22,046 nt of DNA from JBGCDD01 sp045105075 (lineage in GTDB: Bacteria > Pseudomonadota > Alphaproteobacteria > Rhodobacterales > Rhodobacteraceae): assembly GCA_045105075.1 (NCBI GenBank), contig JBGCDD010000209.1, forward strand, positions 1-22,046. The letters run 5' to 3'. Below, in pieces: positions 1-8,020 of the stretch (positions within the stretch are counted from its first letter, which is position 1; every line of letters begins with the position of its first letter). Made by a program: the position numbers and the translations under genes. The notes below the pieces were generated by a model that was not told the origin of the DNA, made no database searches, and saw nothing but the letters and a program-made list of their open reading frames with translations.

Positions 1-387
1 AACGTATCGCGCATGTCCACCATGTCAGCCGATGAGGCGTCACATTGGGATGAACTGCACATGGGTTACCACGTTGACCGGGTGAACCACTCCGAGATTT
101 ACAGCGACCACGGCAAGCACACCAACATGGTTGAAAGCTACGTTAGCCGCCTGCGTCGCATGGTATCGGGTCAGCAACACCATGTTTCGCCGCAGTACCT
201 GCATCAGTACGCAAACCACGCTGCATGGCTTGAGGATAACCGCCGGACCGACAACGGCACACTGGCGCAGATTGTGGTCTCTGGGGGCGTTTGGAGAAGG
301 ATACACAATGGCGGATCGTGCGCCAAACGGCAAGCAGAACCGCCCAGATGTGAGTGTAGGGCGTCGATTTGCAGCTTGGCTGGATGA
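1..387 (+). CDS. IS1595/ISXO2-type transposase, C-terminal part (5' end outside window)
   Basis: The frame is open at the first base, so the gene starts upstream of the window. The visible protein carries the C-terminal signature of the ISXO2-like DDE transposase domain: a VNHSE segment, then HTNMVESY, in which the Glu would be the last catalytic acid, then HHVSPQYLHQYANH and a final DNRRTDNGTL. These transposases cut and join the ends of IS1595-family elements. After about residue 87 the frame runs on through unconserved sequence to a stop at 387, overlapping the next gene by 80 bases, so the natural C-terminus may be shorter or slightly damaged. Family assignment is firm from the motif order. 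Whether the whole transposase is intact cannot be judged because its N-terminus and first two catalytic acids lie outside. Confidence 0.75.
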   Translation, partial: NVSRMSTMSADEASHWDELHMGYHVDRVNHSEIYSDHGKHTNMVESYVSRLRRMVSGQQHHVSPQYLHQYANHAAWLEDNRRTDNGTLAQIVVSGGVWRRIHNGGSCAKRQAEPPRCECRASICSLAG

Positions 388-607
388 ATTCCATCCAACT
401 GTTTGCGCTGATTATCAATACTACCCACACAAGACCGATGAGTGGGAGGGTGATGCGCGCATGTATCCGCGCTCTATGCTTCCGCTGTTTCCAGAATATG
501 TCGACGATGTTTGGATACCGCAGCACGCTCCGGAATTCTTCAACACGCGCGACCCGGCTGCGCTTCCATACCTTCCGCAGCTTCTCCCCAAGCCCGACGC
601 AGCCTAA
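308..607 (+). CDS. Small hypothetical protein, possible IS passenger
   Basis: This is a 99-residue protein starting MADRAPNGKQ. The ATG at 308 is preceded by a good ribosome-binding sequence (GGAGAAGG, about 7-8 bases upstream), which is why it is preferred over the upstream in-frame ATG at 131 that lies inside the transposase. It is rich in aromatic residues and proline (DYQYYPHKTDEW, PLFPEYVDDVW, PALPYLPQLLPKP), with no signal peptide or membrane segment. I do not recognise the family. It overlaps the end of the transposase frame and its stop overlaps the stop of the convergent gene at 604-990. Some IS1595-family elements carry passenger genes between the transposase and the right end, and this could be one; that is inference from position only. 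Confidence 0.5.
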   Translation: MADRAPNGKQNRPDVSVGRRFAAWLDEFHPTVCADYQYYPHKTDEWEGDARMYPRSMLPLFPEYVDDVWIPQHAPEFFNTRDPAALPYLPQLLPKPDAA

Positions 608-990
608 GTGTTTTGCTGGCCCTTCGGGGCCAGCTTCCACAAACACCCATCCGGCCCGAAGTCCCGCACAACAAGCCCACTCAACCGCATACGCTGTAAC
701 GCTTGATCTGTGCGCTTGTACGACTGCTCCGGTGTAAGTTCTGGTCTATTCACCCCAACATGCGCGGCAATAACGGCAAACGGCTGCGGACCCTCACGCA
801 ACACCTGCCTCACCAGCATCCGCATATGGCCTTTGCGCGCCCAGTTGTTTGATTTGGCTGGCCGAACCTCTGGCAGGGCAATGCCTCGCAAAGTCAACAA
901 CGCATCAACGTGAGCCTGCCCGTCGCCTTGCTTGCGAATGATGCCCTTGCGCAAGGCCAGTAAGGCGTTGTTGATGCTCTTACCCAACAT
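604..990 (-). CDS. Hypothetical protein with winged-helix-like C-terminus, possible IS passenger
   Basis: This is a 128-residue protein on the minus strand, from ATG 990 to a TAG at 606-604 that overlaps the TAA of the convergent gene. The N-terminus is basic (LLALRKGIIRKQG) and contains HVDALLTLRG. The middle and C-terminal part (RMLVRQVLREGPQPFAVIAA, ELTPEQSYKRTDQALQRM, then SGLVVRD and LWKLAP) looks like a small winged-helix DNA-binding fold: helices followed by a short beta hairpin. That would suit a regulator or accessory DNA-binding protein, but this is pattern recognition rather than a family match. No strong Shine-Dalgarno precedes the start. It is probably part of the same mobile unit as the transposase at the left edge. 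Confidence 0.5.
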   Translation of the reverse strand: MLGKSINNALLALRKGIIRKQGDGQAHVDALLTLRGIALPEVRPAKSNNWARKGHMRMLVRQVLREGPQPFAVIAAHVGVNRPELTPEQSYKRTDQALQRMRLSGLVVRDFGPDGCLWKLAPKGQQNT

Positions 991-1600
991 GCCCCATTAT
1001 GGATTCACAGCGCCCGATTGTTCACCTAGATTGTTGGTGCGTTTGATACATAAAGTATTGATATCAGGTGCTTTGTTCGTAGTTTCCAGTCTTGCTCGGC
1101 GCAAAGAACAACCTAGATGGCCCTGTCCCGCAAGTTCCGCCCCAATTGCTGGTTCAGGCCACTTTCCGTTCGAAAGCGTACCGGTGCCCCCTCTGACACA
1201 TCCCTAGGATGTGTTGCCGGGCAGCGGGCAGGCGATTGCGTAGCAATTTGCGGCCTTATCCGAAGACTGCCAAGCAAACCTCGCCCTACCAAGCGCAGAT
1301 GCGAGAGGCGCGGGCCCCGAGGATCGTACGCGCTCCAGCACACTCTGCAGACCCTTTCAGCAGATTCTGCGCAATCAGCGACAAGATCATTGCGGAAACC
1401 ACGGCGTCCTTTCTGGGGCCCAGGATACGGCGAGACCAAGACTGGCTTCTTCCGGGAGTTCGCTCTTAGCGATCGTCAAGGGCGCGGCCGCGACACCCCC
1501 GGCGTCCTGCTCCACTATACCTTTGGCGACGGCGACGAACATCGCAAGGCCTTCCCAATCAGCTTCGACGCCATCCGGTGAATCGACGATTTCCAAGGTA
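991..1600. other. Gene-poor stretch, probably decayed sequence
   Basis: No convincing intact gene is visible. Several overlapping short frames on both strands have arginine-rich, low-quality translations. A minus-strand frame at 1596-1387 (DWEGLAMFVAVAKG, AAPLTIAKSELPE) faintly resembles the N-terminal helix-turn-helix of LysR regulators, but the match breaks off and is not enough for a call. The right end of the IS1595-type element should lie somewhere near here; I could not identify its inverted repeat because the left end is outside the window. Confidence 0.4.
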
Positions 1601-2343
1601 CGTATCCGGGACCAAATTACGTTACCAATGGGCAGTCATGGTTACCCCATAATGCCACATGAACTGAAGGAGATCGGCGTCGACTTTGGGCAACCACAAG
1701 TTCAACATCGCGCCGAACCTGTTGGATCGCCACTTCAAAGCTGACAAGCCAAACCCCAAAATGCCTGTTGGTGATGCAAGCACCACCAGCCGGTATTGGT
1801 CGGGATCATGCTTCGCTGAACCCTTGCGGACAATGGACGTCAGCCACATCTGACTGCGCGAAGGCTGGTTTTACATGGCTATGATCCACGGCGCGGCAAG
1901 TTTTCGCGCCAAATGCTGAGAGGGATGGGCCTTTACTCATGCCGTATCATTGGTTGGGGTCCTCTCATCTTTTGCAAACAAACCGCTAACGGGCATTGCA
2001 TTTCAACTGCACCGGAGGGAGGCCGTGGATGTCTGGGAAAGGGCGTTGCTTTGATAATGCCCCCGTTTTTCGTCGGGAAAACAGTTGGCCACCCTGTTTT
2101 CTATTCCTTTTCATCGTCTTCAAAAGCCCGTCTCGGGACATTGCCATGCAATTCCCTGCCTGGCAGTGTTCAAAGCGGAGCTGATTTCGCGACCATCCTG
2201 GACAGCCCGGCGCATCGCGGAATTGGCAATCTTCAACGACGCAAATAGGTATTGCAACGCCCGCAGAAGCCCCTCAACGCTTGGTTAGAAAAGTCCCTGG
2301 GCTTTCGCAGAACCAAACACAAGTGGACGGCAAAGGCATTGAT
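1601..2343 (+). pseudogene. IS3-family transposase (OrfB) remnant
   Basis: Pieces of an IS3-family OrfB follow one another in the right order but in different frames. GSHGYPIMPHELKEIGVDFG (about 1628-1690) matches the HTH_21-type segment. KFNIAPNLLDRHFKADKPN (1698-1754) leads into the integrase core. REGWFYMAM (from 1857) follows an in-frame TGA where the family has Trp. RIIGWG lies near 1950. MSGKGRCFDNAPV (about 2029-2067) carries the last catalytic region. FKAELI and then FNDANRYCNARRSPSTLG (about 2168-2285) form the C-terminal signature, followed by a TAG in place of Trp and KSPWAF. About 75 extra bases lie between the second and third pieces, and about 100 between DNAPV and FKAELI, where the family has only a few residues. 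No overlapping OrfA was seen. It is dead. Confidence 0.75.
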
Positions 2344-2385
2344 CACGATCTAAGGTGCCGCTGGTTTTCAAATCGCAAACTTCAC

Positions 2386-2765
2386 AACCAAAATATGACG
2401 GTTGCAGCGAGAGCGATAACTGAAGAAAAACCTTCACGCGTCCACTGCCGGCAGACGATGTTTGCATCGTTGGAAGAGATCGTAAGGGATGGCCACGCGC
2501 CTGGTATCCTTCTGGCGGCCAAACATGACCTCGATCATTGTTCGGCCGGAGGTTGCTCAGCGATCTGGCGAGAAGAGGTCCAACGGTGATAAATATCCGA
2601 ATGGGGCCTCAACCGCGTCGGTCACAGACTGAATGATGTTCATACCGCGCCCTTCTCGTGACGTTGTTCGCCGCCATCATGACGAACAGTGCACAGGTCG
2701 CGCACCGTGGCTTTGGGAAAGTAAGATCTCAACCGTTCTTCGCTCAGCCAAAACAAATGGCTCAT
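2386..2765 (-). pseudogene. IS5-family transposase remnant, internally deleted
   Basis: On the minus strand an ATG at 2765 opens MSHLFWLSEERLRSYFPK, the N-terminal signature of IS5-family (IS427-like) transposases, and the frame then degenerates. Around 2550-2480 another frame gives RTMIEVMFGRQKDTRRVAI and then YD, the region with the last catalytic Glu (family form: IE-MFGRLKDWRRV-TRYD). Around 2436-2386 a third frame gives GFSSVIALAATVIFWL, the usual C-terminus of this family. The whole remnant spans about 380 bases where the intact gene needs about 750, so the middle is missing and at least two frame changes are present. Each of the three pieces is a good family match and their order is correct. 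It is a dead copy beside the IS3 remnant. Confidence 0.75.
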
Positions 2766-3130
2766 AAAACCCTTGGAAGCGCAGCACTTACATCACGGCG
2801 AGCATGCCACACAACCAAACCAGATGAACCAAACGCATTCTCGGCTTAGGCCAGCATTGGTTCGATAAACCCTTGCGACGGACCCTACACATACATGCGG
2901 TCGCGTTTTGGATACCATCCAAGCCACGCAGTCTGTGCTGGCGATACTCAAACGCGATGGTGCCCTATTGTTCTACGTCATTTGGTGGCGTGACACCTTC
3001 CAACAGCTTTGCAACAAGCCAGTGAAACCGCAAAAGAACGAACGTCAATTCGCGGAGTTTTCGTCAGAAAACATTAGACTGAAATCTCAGCTGATTACAT
3101 GTCAAAGCGCTGATCGTACCAAGCCACCAA
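2766..3130. other. No gene seen
   Basis: This is the sequence between the IS5 remnant and the stop codon of the flavoprotein gene at 3131. Short frames on both strands have no recognisable domains. I did not find a convincing rho-independent terminator for the minus-strand operon that ends at 3131. It is probably decayed mobile-element sequence or its flank. Confidence 0.4.
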
Positions 3131-5545
3131 TCACCTTTTGAGCCTTTGGTTTTGGGCGTCAAATGGTGGAGCGCACAGAATTTTTGCAGCAACAGTTTCG
3201 CCCAAGATTTCAACCTGCAAATCGGTTCTCGGCTGACCCGGTTTGACATAGGCAAGCGCGAGCGCCTTTTGCGTTCGGTGCCCCCAGGCCCCAGATGTGA
3301 CAATTCCAACAGGTGTTTTTCCTGACAAAACCAGATGGCCATAAAAAGGATCGACGTCCCTGACATCCAGTTCCAGATGGATCATATCCCAGTTTTGCCC
3401 GGCGCCCGCTCGGTCAAGAAGTGCGTCCTTGCCAAAAAAGTCGTGCCCGTCTGGTTTCACGAACGCGCCTGCCCCAGTTTCAAACGGCGTGCGTTCGGTC
3501 GTGAAATCTGCGCCCCACGCCCGATACCCTTTTTCAAGACGCATCGCATTCATCGCGTAGGCCCCGAAAAACCCAAGCCCAAATGGCGCGCCAGCTACAA
3601 CCAAAGCATCAAAAACGATGGCCATTTGGTCTGATCGAACATGCAACTCCCACCCCAGCTCGCCCACATAAGACACGCGCAATGCCCGGACCGGCACACC
3701 ACCGACTAAAATCTCGCGCACACTCAGCCATGGAAAGTCGCCGTCAAGCTTCGCCGACGTGATTTGAGCCAAAACATCGCGGGATTTCGGACCCATCACG
3801 CCCAGAATACCAAACTCCTCGGTGACGCGTTTGAGGCAGACATCAAAGCCCGTGGCGCGCGCAGCCAAATGATCGCCATCCATGTCTTCGGCAGCCGCGG
3901 CGCTGGTCAAATAGGCATGATCTGCACCCAACATTGCGACCGTGAATTCTGACTGCGTGCCACCCTGCGGCGTTAACACGTGGGTCAGACCGATGCGCCC
4001 AATGGGTGGCGGCGTATTCGCACCGAGTTGGTCGAGAAACGCGCCTGTGTCTGGACCTGATATCTCAAATTTCGATAAAATTGACATATCTGCGAGCCCA
4101 ACCGCATGGGTGACAACATCGCATTCACGCGCAACAGCCGCGAACCAATTGGATCTGCGAAAAGACGGGACCGCCGCATCGCCCGGTTTGGTGCTGAACC
4201 AATTGGGCCGCTCCCAGCCAAATGCCGCACCCATCACCGCGCCTTGCGCACACATTTGCGCATGCACTGGCGACAGGCGTTTGCCCCGGGCCGCCGGGCG
4301 TTCTTCGTGCGGATAGTGAACCCCAAACTGCAAACCAAAACATTCAACCGCCTTTTTCACCCGAAAGTCGCGGTCTGCCCAGGCCCCAAAACGCCGTGAA
4401 TCGATGGCCAAGGCATCCATGGGCGGAGCACCGTGGGTCATCCAATGCGCCAAGAACCAACCCGCACCACCGCCCTCCATCACACCCATGCTGGAACCGG
4501 TCAAAAGCCAGGCGTTGGCAAGACCATGTGCCGGCCCAATCAAAGGGTTGGCATCTGGTGTGAAAGTGATCGGACCATTGATGACCGATTTGACACCCCC
4601 CGTTTCAAGCGCCGGCAGGCGCGCCATTGCGGCCATAATGATGTCTTCGACCCGTTCCAGATCGGGCGGCATCAGGTCGGCGCCAAAGTCAGGCGGACAG
4701 CCATCAATCGACCAAGGCTGCGCGTCTTTTTCATATGGACCAAGGATCAAGCCATCGCGCTCTTGGCGCACATACCAGCTTTCTTCAGGGTCGCGGATCA
4801 TTGGCAATTCGCCCTGCCCTGCAGCGATCCGTTGGGCAACAGCAGGCACCGTGTCGGTGACCAGGTATTGGTGCAACACCGGCACAGACGGAATGTTCAG
4901 CCCCATCATGTGTCCAATTTCCCAGCCCCAGGTGCCGGCGGCGTTTACCAGATGTTTGGCGCGTATAGGACCGTTTGCAGTCTCAACCACCCACATGCCC
5001 GCGTCTCGCCGAAGTGCCGTCACCGGGTTCTGGCGCAGAATTGTCGCACCATTTTTGCGCGCCACAGTGGCCATGGCATTCGTGGCAAGCGAGGGATCAA
5101 CATGGCCGTCATCCGGCTCAAAAATGCCCCCCAACAAGCCATCCGTCCGGGCCAAGGGATGAAGCCGCTCGATGTCTTCGCGCGTCAACATGTGCAAATC
5201 ATAGCCGGTGAATTTGGACAGCCCCGCCACATGGGCAAATTCATCCATTCGGTCGGGATTTGACGTAATGCGCATGGCGCCACAGGCATGAAAACCGCAA
5301 CTGCCACCGGTTTCTTGGGGCAGAACATCGCGGTAAAGACGCACCGATGTTGCACGCAGTTCCTGAATGGTCGGATTATGCGCGAAATGCGTGCAAAGCC
5401 CTGCCGCATGCCAGGTCGAGCCATGGGTCAAGTCGTTTTTTTCTGTCAGAACAACGTCTGTCCAGCCCGCTTTTGTCAGATGATACAGCAGCGACACGCC
5501 CATAGCGCCGCCGCCAATGATCAAAACCTGTGCATCACTTTTCAT
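3131..5545 (-). CDS. FAD-dependent dimethylglycine/sarcosine dehydrogenase-like N-demethylase (second of pair)
   Basis: The 804-residue protein has the two-part build of dimethylglycine and sarcosine dehydrogenases. The N-terminal DAO-type FAD domain has the dinucleotide motif GGGAMG at 11-16, Glu35 at the end of strand 2, and STWHAAGL at 43-50; His46 sits where the family attaches FAD covalently. A linker domain follows, then a GcvT-like folate-binding half from about residue 430 with YVGELGWELHV and RLEKGYRAWGADF. The family oxidises an N-methyl group and passes the one-carbon unit to tetrahydrofolate, giving methylene-THF. The length is typical, and no signal peptide is seen, so it should be cytoplasmic. 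Its ATG overlaps the TGA of the upstream paralogue (ATGA), so the two are probably translationally coupled. The exact amine is unknown; the two-gene arrangement suggests one of two successive demethylations. Confidence 0.9.
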   Translation of the reverse strand: MKSDAQVLIIGGGAMGVSLLYHLTKAGWTDVVLTEKNDLTHGSTWHAAGLCTHFAHNPTIQELRATSVRLYRDVLPQETGGSCGFHACGAMRITSNPDRMDEFAHVAGLSKFTGYDLHMLTREDIERLHPLARTDGLLGGIFEPDDGHVDPSLATNAMATVARKNGATILRQNPVTALRRDAGMWVVETANGPIRAKHLVNAAGTWGWEIGHMMGLNIPSVPVLHQYLVTDTVPAVAQRIAAGQGELPMIRDPEESWYVRQERDGLILGPYEKDAQPWSIDGCPPDFGADLMPPDLERVEDIIMAAMARLPALETGGVKSVINGPITFTPDANPLIGPAHGLANAWLLTGSSMGVMEGGGAGWFLAHWMTHGAPPMDALAIDSRRFGAWADRDFRVKKAVECFGLQFGVHYPHEERPAARGKRLSPVHAQMCAQGAVMGAAFGWERPNWFSTKPGDAAVPSFRRSNWFAAVARECDVVTHAVGLADMSILSKFEISGPDTGAFLDQLGANTPPPIGRIGLTHVLTPQGGTQSEFTVAMLGADHAYLTSAAAAEDMDGDHLAARATGFDVCLKRVTEEFGILGVMGPKSRDVLAQITSAKLDGDFPWLSVREILVGGVPVRALRVSYVGELGWELHVRSDQMAIVFDALVVAGAPFGLGFFGAYAMNAMRLEKGYRAWGADFTTERTPFETGAGAFVKPDGHDFFGKDALLDRAGAGQNWDMIHLELDVRDVDPFYGHLVLSGKTPVGIVTSGAWGHRTQKALALAYVKPGQPRTDLQVEILGETVAAKILCAPPFDAQNQRLKR

Positions 5546-7932
5546 GCTTTCATCCGTTCGTTTTTTGGATCGTAGGGCGCGTGGCGCAGCGGGATCGCCC
5601 TGTACCGCTTGCCTGCAACCTCGATTTCAAAGTCGCGCTCACAAATTTGGGACAATTGCCCGCCGTTTGCGATGTTGATCAGACCAAAAGCCAGTGTTTT
5701 TCCTGTTCGCGCGCCGCGCGCGCCGGATGTGGTCAGCCCAATCACCCGCCCCGCCTCCCAGATCGGCTCATCGTGCAAAATCAGAGGGTTATCCGGCAGT
5801 TCAAAGAGCACCAGACGTCGGGAAATTCCAGCAGCCTTTTGCGCCAGCAAAGCCGCTTTTCCCAGAAATTCAGTGTCCCAGCCAATCGTAAACCCGAGCC
5901 CCGCCTCAAGCGGCGTGATCTGTGGGCCGATGTCATGGCCCCAATGCTTGAACCCCTTTTCAACGCGGCAACTCTCAAGCGCACAGTGACCAAGCGGGGC
6001 GCCCCCTGCCCGATGCAGCGCATCGAACACAGCCTCGGCCTGGGCTTTGGGAATGGTCAACTCCCAACCCAATTCACCAACAAAACTGATGCGAGTTGCC
6101 CGCACGACGTGCCCTTGGATGCGCACATCGCGGCAGGTCGAAAAGGCAAAATCAAACCAATCGCTGTCAGACACACTGGCCAAAACGTGCCGCGCCCCGG
6201 CCCCCATAACGCCGATGACGGCCTCTTGTTCGGTCAAATCCTCGACGGAGACGCGATGAGCGCGTGCATGGCGGCGCAGCCAGGCATGGTCTTTCGCACG
6301 GGTTGCGGCGCCACTGGTGATCCGAAAATGCTGTGAACTCAGTTTGACAACGGTAACGTCAGCCTCGATCCCGCCGTTTTCGTTCAGCATCGGCGTGTAG
6401 ACCGCGCGTCCAGGTGCAACATCCACATCGCCAGCACACAGAAACTGCGTCAATTCCAACGCATCTGGTCCGGTGATGTCGAATTTGCCAAAAGGCGAAA
6501 GGTCGATCAAAGCAGTGCCCGTCTGCATCTGGGCCGTTTCGCGCCGGATAATCTCAAACCAGGGCTGCGCGCCAACAGAATAGGGCAGATCGCGCTCGCC
6601 GGCATCCTGCGCATACCACAAAGCACGCTCCCAACCTGCGGTCAGACCAAACTGCGCGCCAAGCCCGGCCCAACGATGATGCAGCACCGATTTGCGCAAT
6701 CCGCGCCCGGCTTTGGGCTGCTTGAACGGCCAATGCAGCGCGAACGTATCCGAAACCGCCTCTTGCATGCGGATCTGGACATGATCAACGGCCGCTGTCG
6801 CGGGATCAATGCGCGCGCTATCGACCTCCCACAGATCCATCGGTGCGGCCCCCTCGATGATCCAATCCGCCAACACGCGGCCAATGCCCGCCGATGACAT
6901 GACGCCCACGGAATTCATGCCAGCGGCCACAAACAACCCGTCGACCTCGTTGGTTTGCCCGATCAGCGGACGCGTGTCGGTGGTAAAGCTCTCGGGTCCA
7001 TTCATAAAATGCTGGATTCCTGTGGTCTCCAAAACCGGCAGCAAATTCAAAGCGGCCTCCATGAAAGGCGCGAATTGGTCCCAATCCTCGGGCATTTCCA
7101 GGAACGCACGATCGCCCTCGGGACCATGGGCGTCCCAACATTTTGCATTTGGTTCAAATCCACCAATGACCAGCTTGCCCGCATCGCCTTTGACGTAAAT
7201 TCCGCGATCCAAATCCCGCAAAACCGGGTATGGCGCGGGCAGATCGGCGATTGGCTGGGTGACGACATACATGTGCTCAACCGCCTGCAAGGGCAGCGCG
7301 ACCCCCGCGTCTGCGGCCAATTTGGCGGACCAAGCACCGGCACAAAGCGCGACCTGATCGGCCAGAACGTGCGATCCATCGGCGAGCTGAACTCCGTTAA
7401 TCTGCTGATTTTCATGCAATATCTTTGCGACTTCTGTGTGTTCGCGAATTCGCGCGCCCTGCGACCGGGCACATTTGGCGTAGGCCATGCACAGATCGAC
7501 AGGGTTAACATTGGCGTCTTCTTCCACCGCAAGCGCCCCCACAAGCCCGTCTTTTTTCAAGCCAGGCACCTTGATCTGGTCCGGCGAAATGACCGATGCC
7601 GACAGACCAAAATGGCGACCCAGCGATGCGATCCGGTGCAATTCATCCATCCGCTCGGGCGCGCGCGCCAACCAATACCCGCCTGTTTTGTGATAGCCTG
7701 TGGACAGACCAGATTGGTCCTCTAACTGAGGGAAAAGCTCGCCCGCATACATCGCCAGCTTGGTCATACTGGGCGTCGCACGCAAAGGCCCGACAATGCC
7801 CGCAGCATGCCAACTGGTGCCAGAGGTCAATTGATGGCGTTCAAACAACACGACCTCTTCGCCCCGCCGCGTCAGATGATACGCAAGGCTTAGCCCAATA
7901 GCGCCCCCACCGATGATCAGAGTTTTCGTCAT
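5542..7932 (-). CDS. FAD-dependent dimethylglycine/sarcosine dehydrogenase-like N-demethylase (first of pair)
   Basis: The 796-residue protein is a paralogue of the downstream gene with the same domain order: GGGAIG at 8-13, Glu31, SGTSWHAAG with His42 as the likely covalent FAD site, and a C-terminal GcvT/folate domain containing SFVGELGWELTIP and RLEKGFKHWGHD. It should demethylate a tertiary or secondary N-methyl amine with transfer of the carbon to tetrahydrofolate. The frame stays open upstream to 8031, but the ATG at 7932 (MTKTLIIGGG) puts the FAD motif at the usual distance from the N-terminus and leaves an intergenic region with the divergent regulator; an ATG at 7965 is the main alternative. 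No strong Shine-Dalgarno is seen for either. The perfect palindrome at 7954-7967 lies just upstream, suggesting control by a dimeric regulator. Confidence 0.9.
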   Translation of the reverse strand: MTKTLIIGGGAIGLSLAYHLTRRGEEVVLFERHQLTSGTSWHAAGIVGPLRATPSMTKLAMYAGELFPQLEDQSGLSTGYHKTGGYWLARAPERMDELHRIASLGRHFGLSASVISPDQIKVPGLKKDGLVGALAVEEDANVNPVDLCMAYAKCARSQGARIREHTEVAKILHENQQINGVQLADGSHVLADQVALCAGAWSAKLAADAGVALPLQAVEHMYVVTQPIADLPAPYPVLRDLDRGIYVKGDAGKLVIGGFEPNAKCWDAHGPEGDRAFLEMPEDWDQFAPFMEAALNLLPVLETTGIQHFMNGPESFTTDTRPLIGQTNEVDGLFVAAGMNSVGVMSSAGIGRVLADWIIEGAAPMDLWEVDSARIDPATAAVDHVQIRMQEAVSDTFALHWPFKQPKAGRGLRKSVLHHRWAGLGAQFGLTAGWERALWYAQDAGERDLPYSVGAQPWFEIIRRETAQMQTGTALIDLSPFGKFDITGPDALELTQFLCAGDVDVAPGRAVYTPMLNENGGIEADVTVVKLSSQHFRITSGAATRAKDHAWLRRHARAHRVSVEDLTEQEAVIGVMGAGARHVLASVSDSDWFDFAFSTCRDVRIQGHVVRATRISFVGELGWELTIPKAQAEAVFDALHRAGGAPLGHCALESCRVEKGFKHWGHDIGPQITPLEAGLGFTIGWDTEFLGKAALLAQKAAGISRRLVLFELPDNPLILHDEPIWEAGRVIGLTTSGARGARTGKTLAFGLINIANGGQLSQICERDFEIEVAGKRYRAIPLRHAPYDPKNERMKA

Positions 7933-7953
7933 GCAAAGCCCAAATGATCCGAA

Positions 7954-7967
7954 AGATGACGTCATCT
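7954..7967. promoter_or_regulatory. Perfect 14-bp palindrome, candidate operator in divergent promoter region
   Basis: The sequence AGATGACGTCATCT is a perfect dyad with no spacer. It sits 22 bases upstream of the preferred start of the minus-strand flavoprotein gene and 53 bases upstream of the LysR start. A 7-base match to its core, ATGACGT, recurs at 9107-9113, 16 bases before the methyltransferase start. An operator role is inferred from symmetry and position. LysR proteins more often use interrupted T-N11-A sites, so another regulator is possible. Confidence 0.4.
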
Positions 7968-8020
7968 GGCGGCAAAAAGAGCAGTGGTTCAAGGTGGATC
8001 CGGCTTTATAAGAGGAACTA

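Noticed and set aside
1387..1596. Possible N-terminus of a LysR regulator on the minus strand
   Set aside because: DWEGLAMFVAVA and LTIAKSELP are suggestive, but the spacing is wrong and no effector domain follows; too weak to annotate.
4404..5263. Two long plus-strand frames (252 and 276 codons) antisense to the second flavoprotein gene
   Set aside because: They lie wholly inside a gene with clear domain motifs, and their translations are low-quality.
6955..7725. A 256-codon plus-strand frame antisense to the first flavoprotein gene
   Set aside because: Shadow frame inside a well-supported gene; no domain and no operon context.
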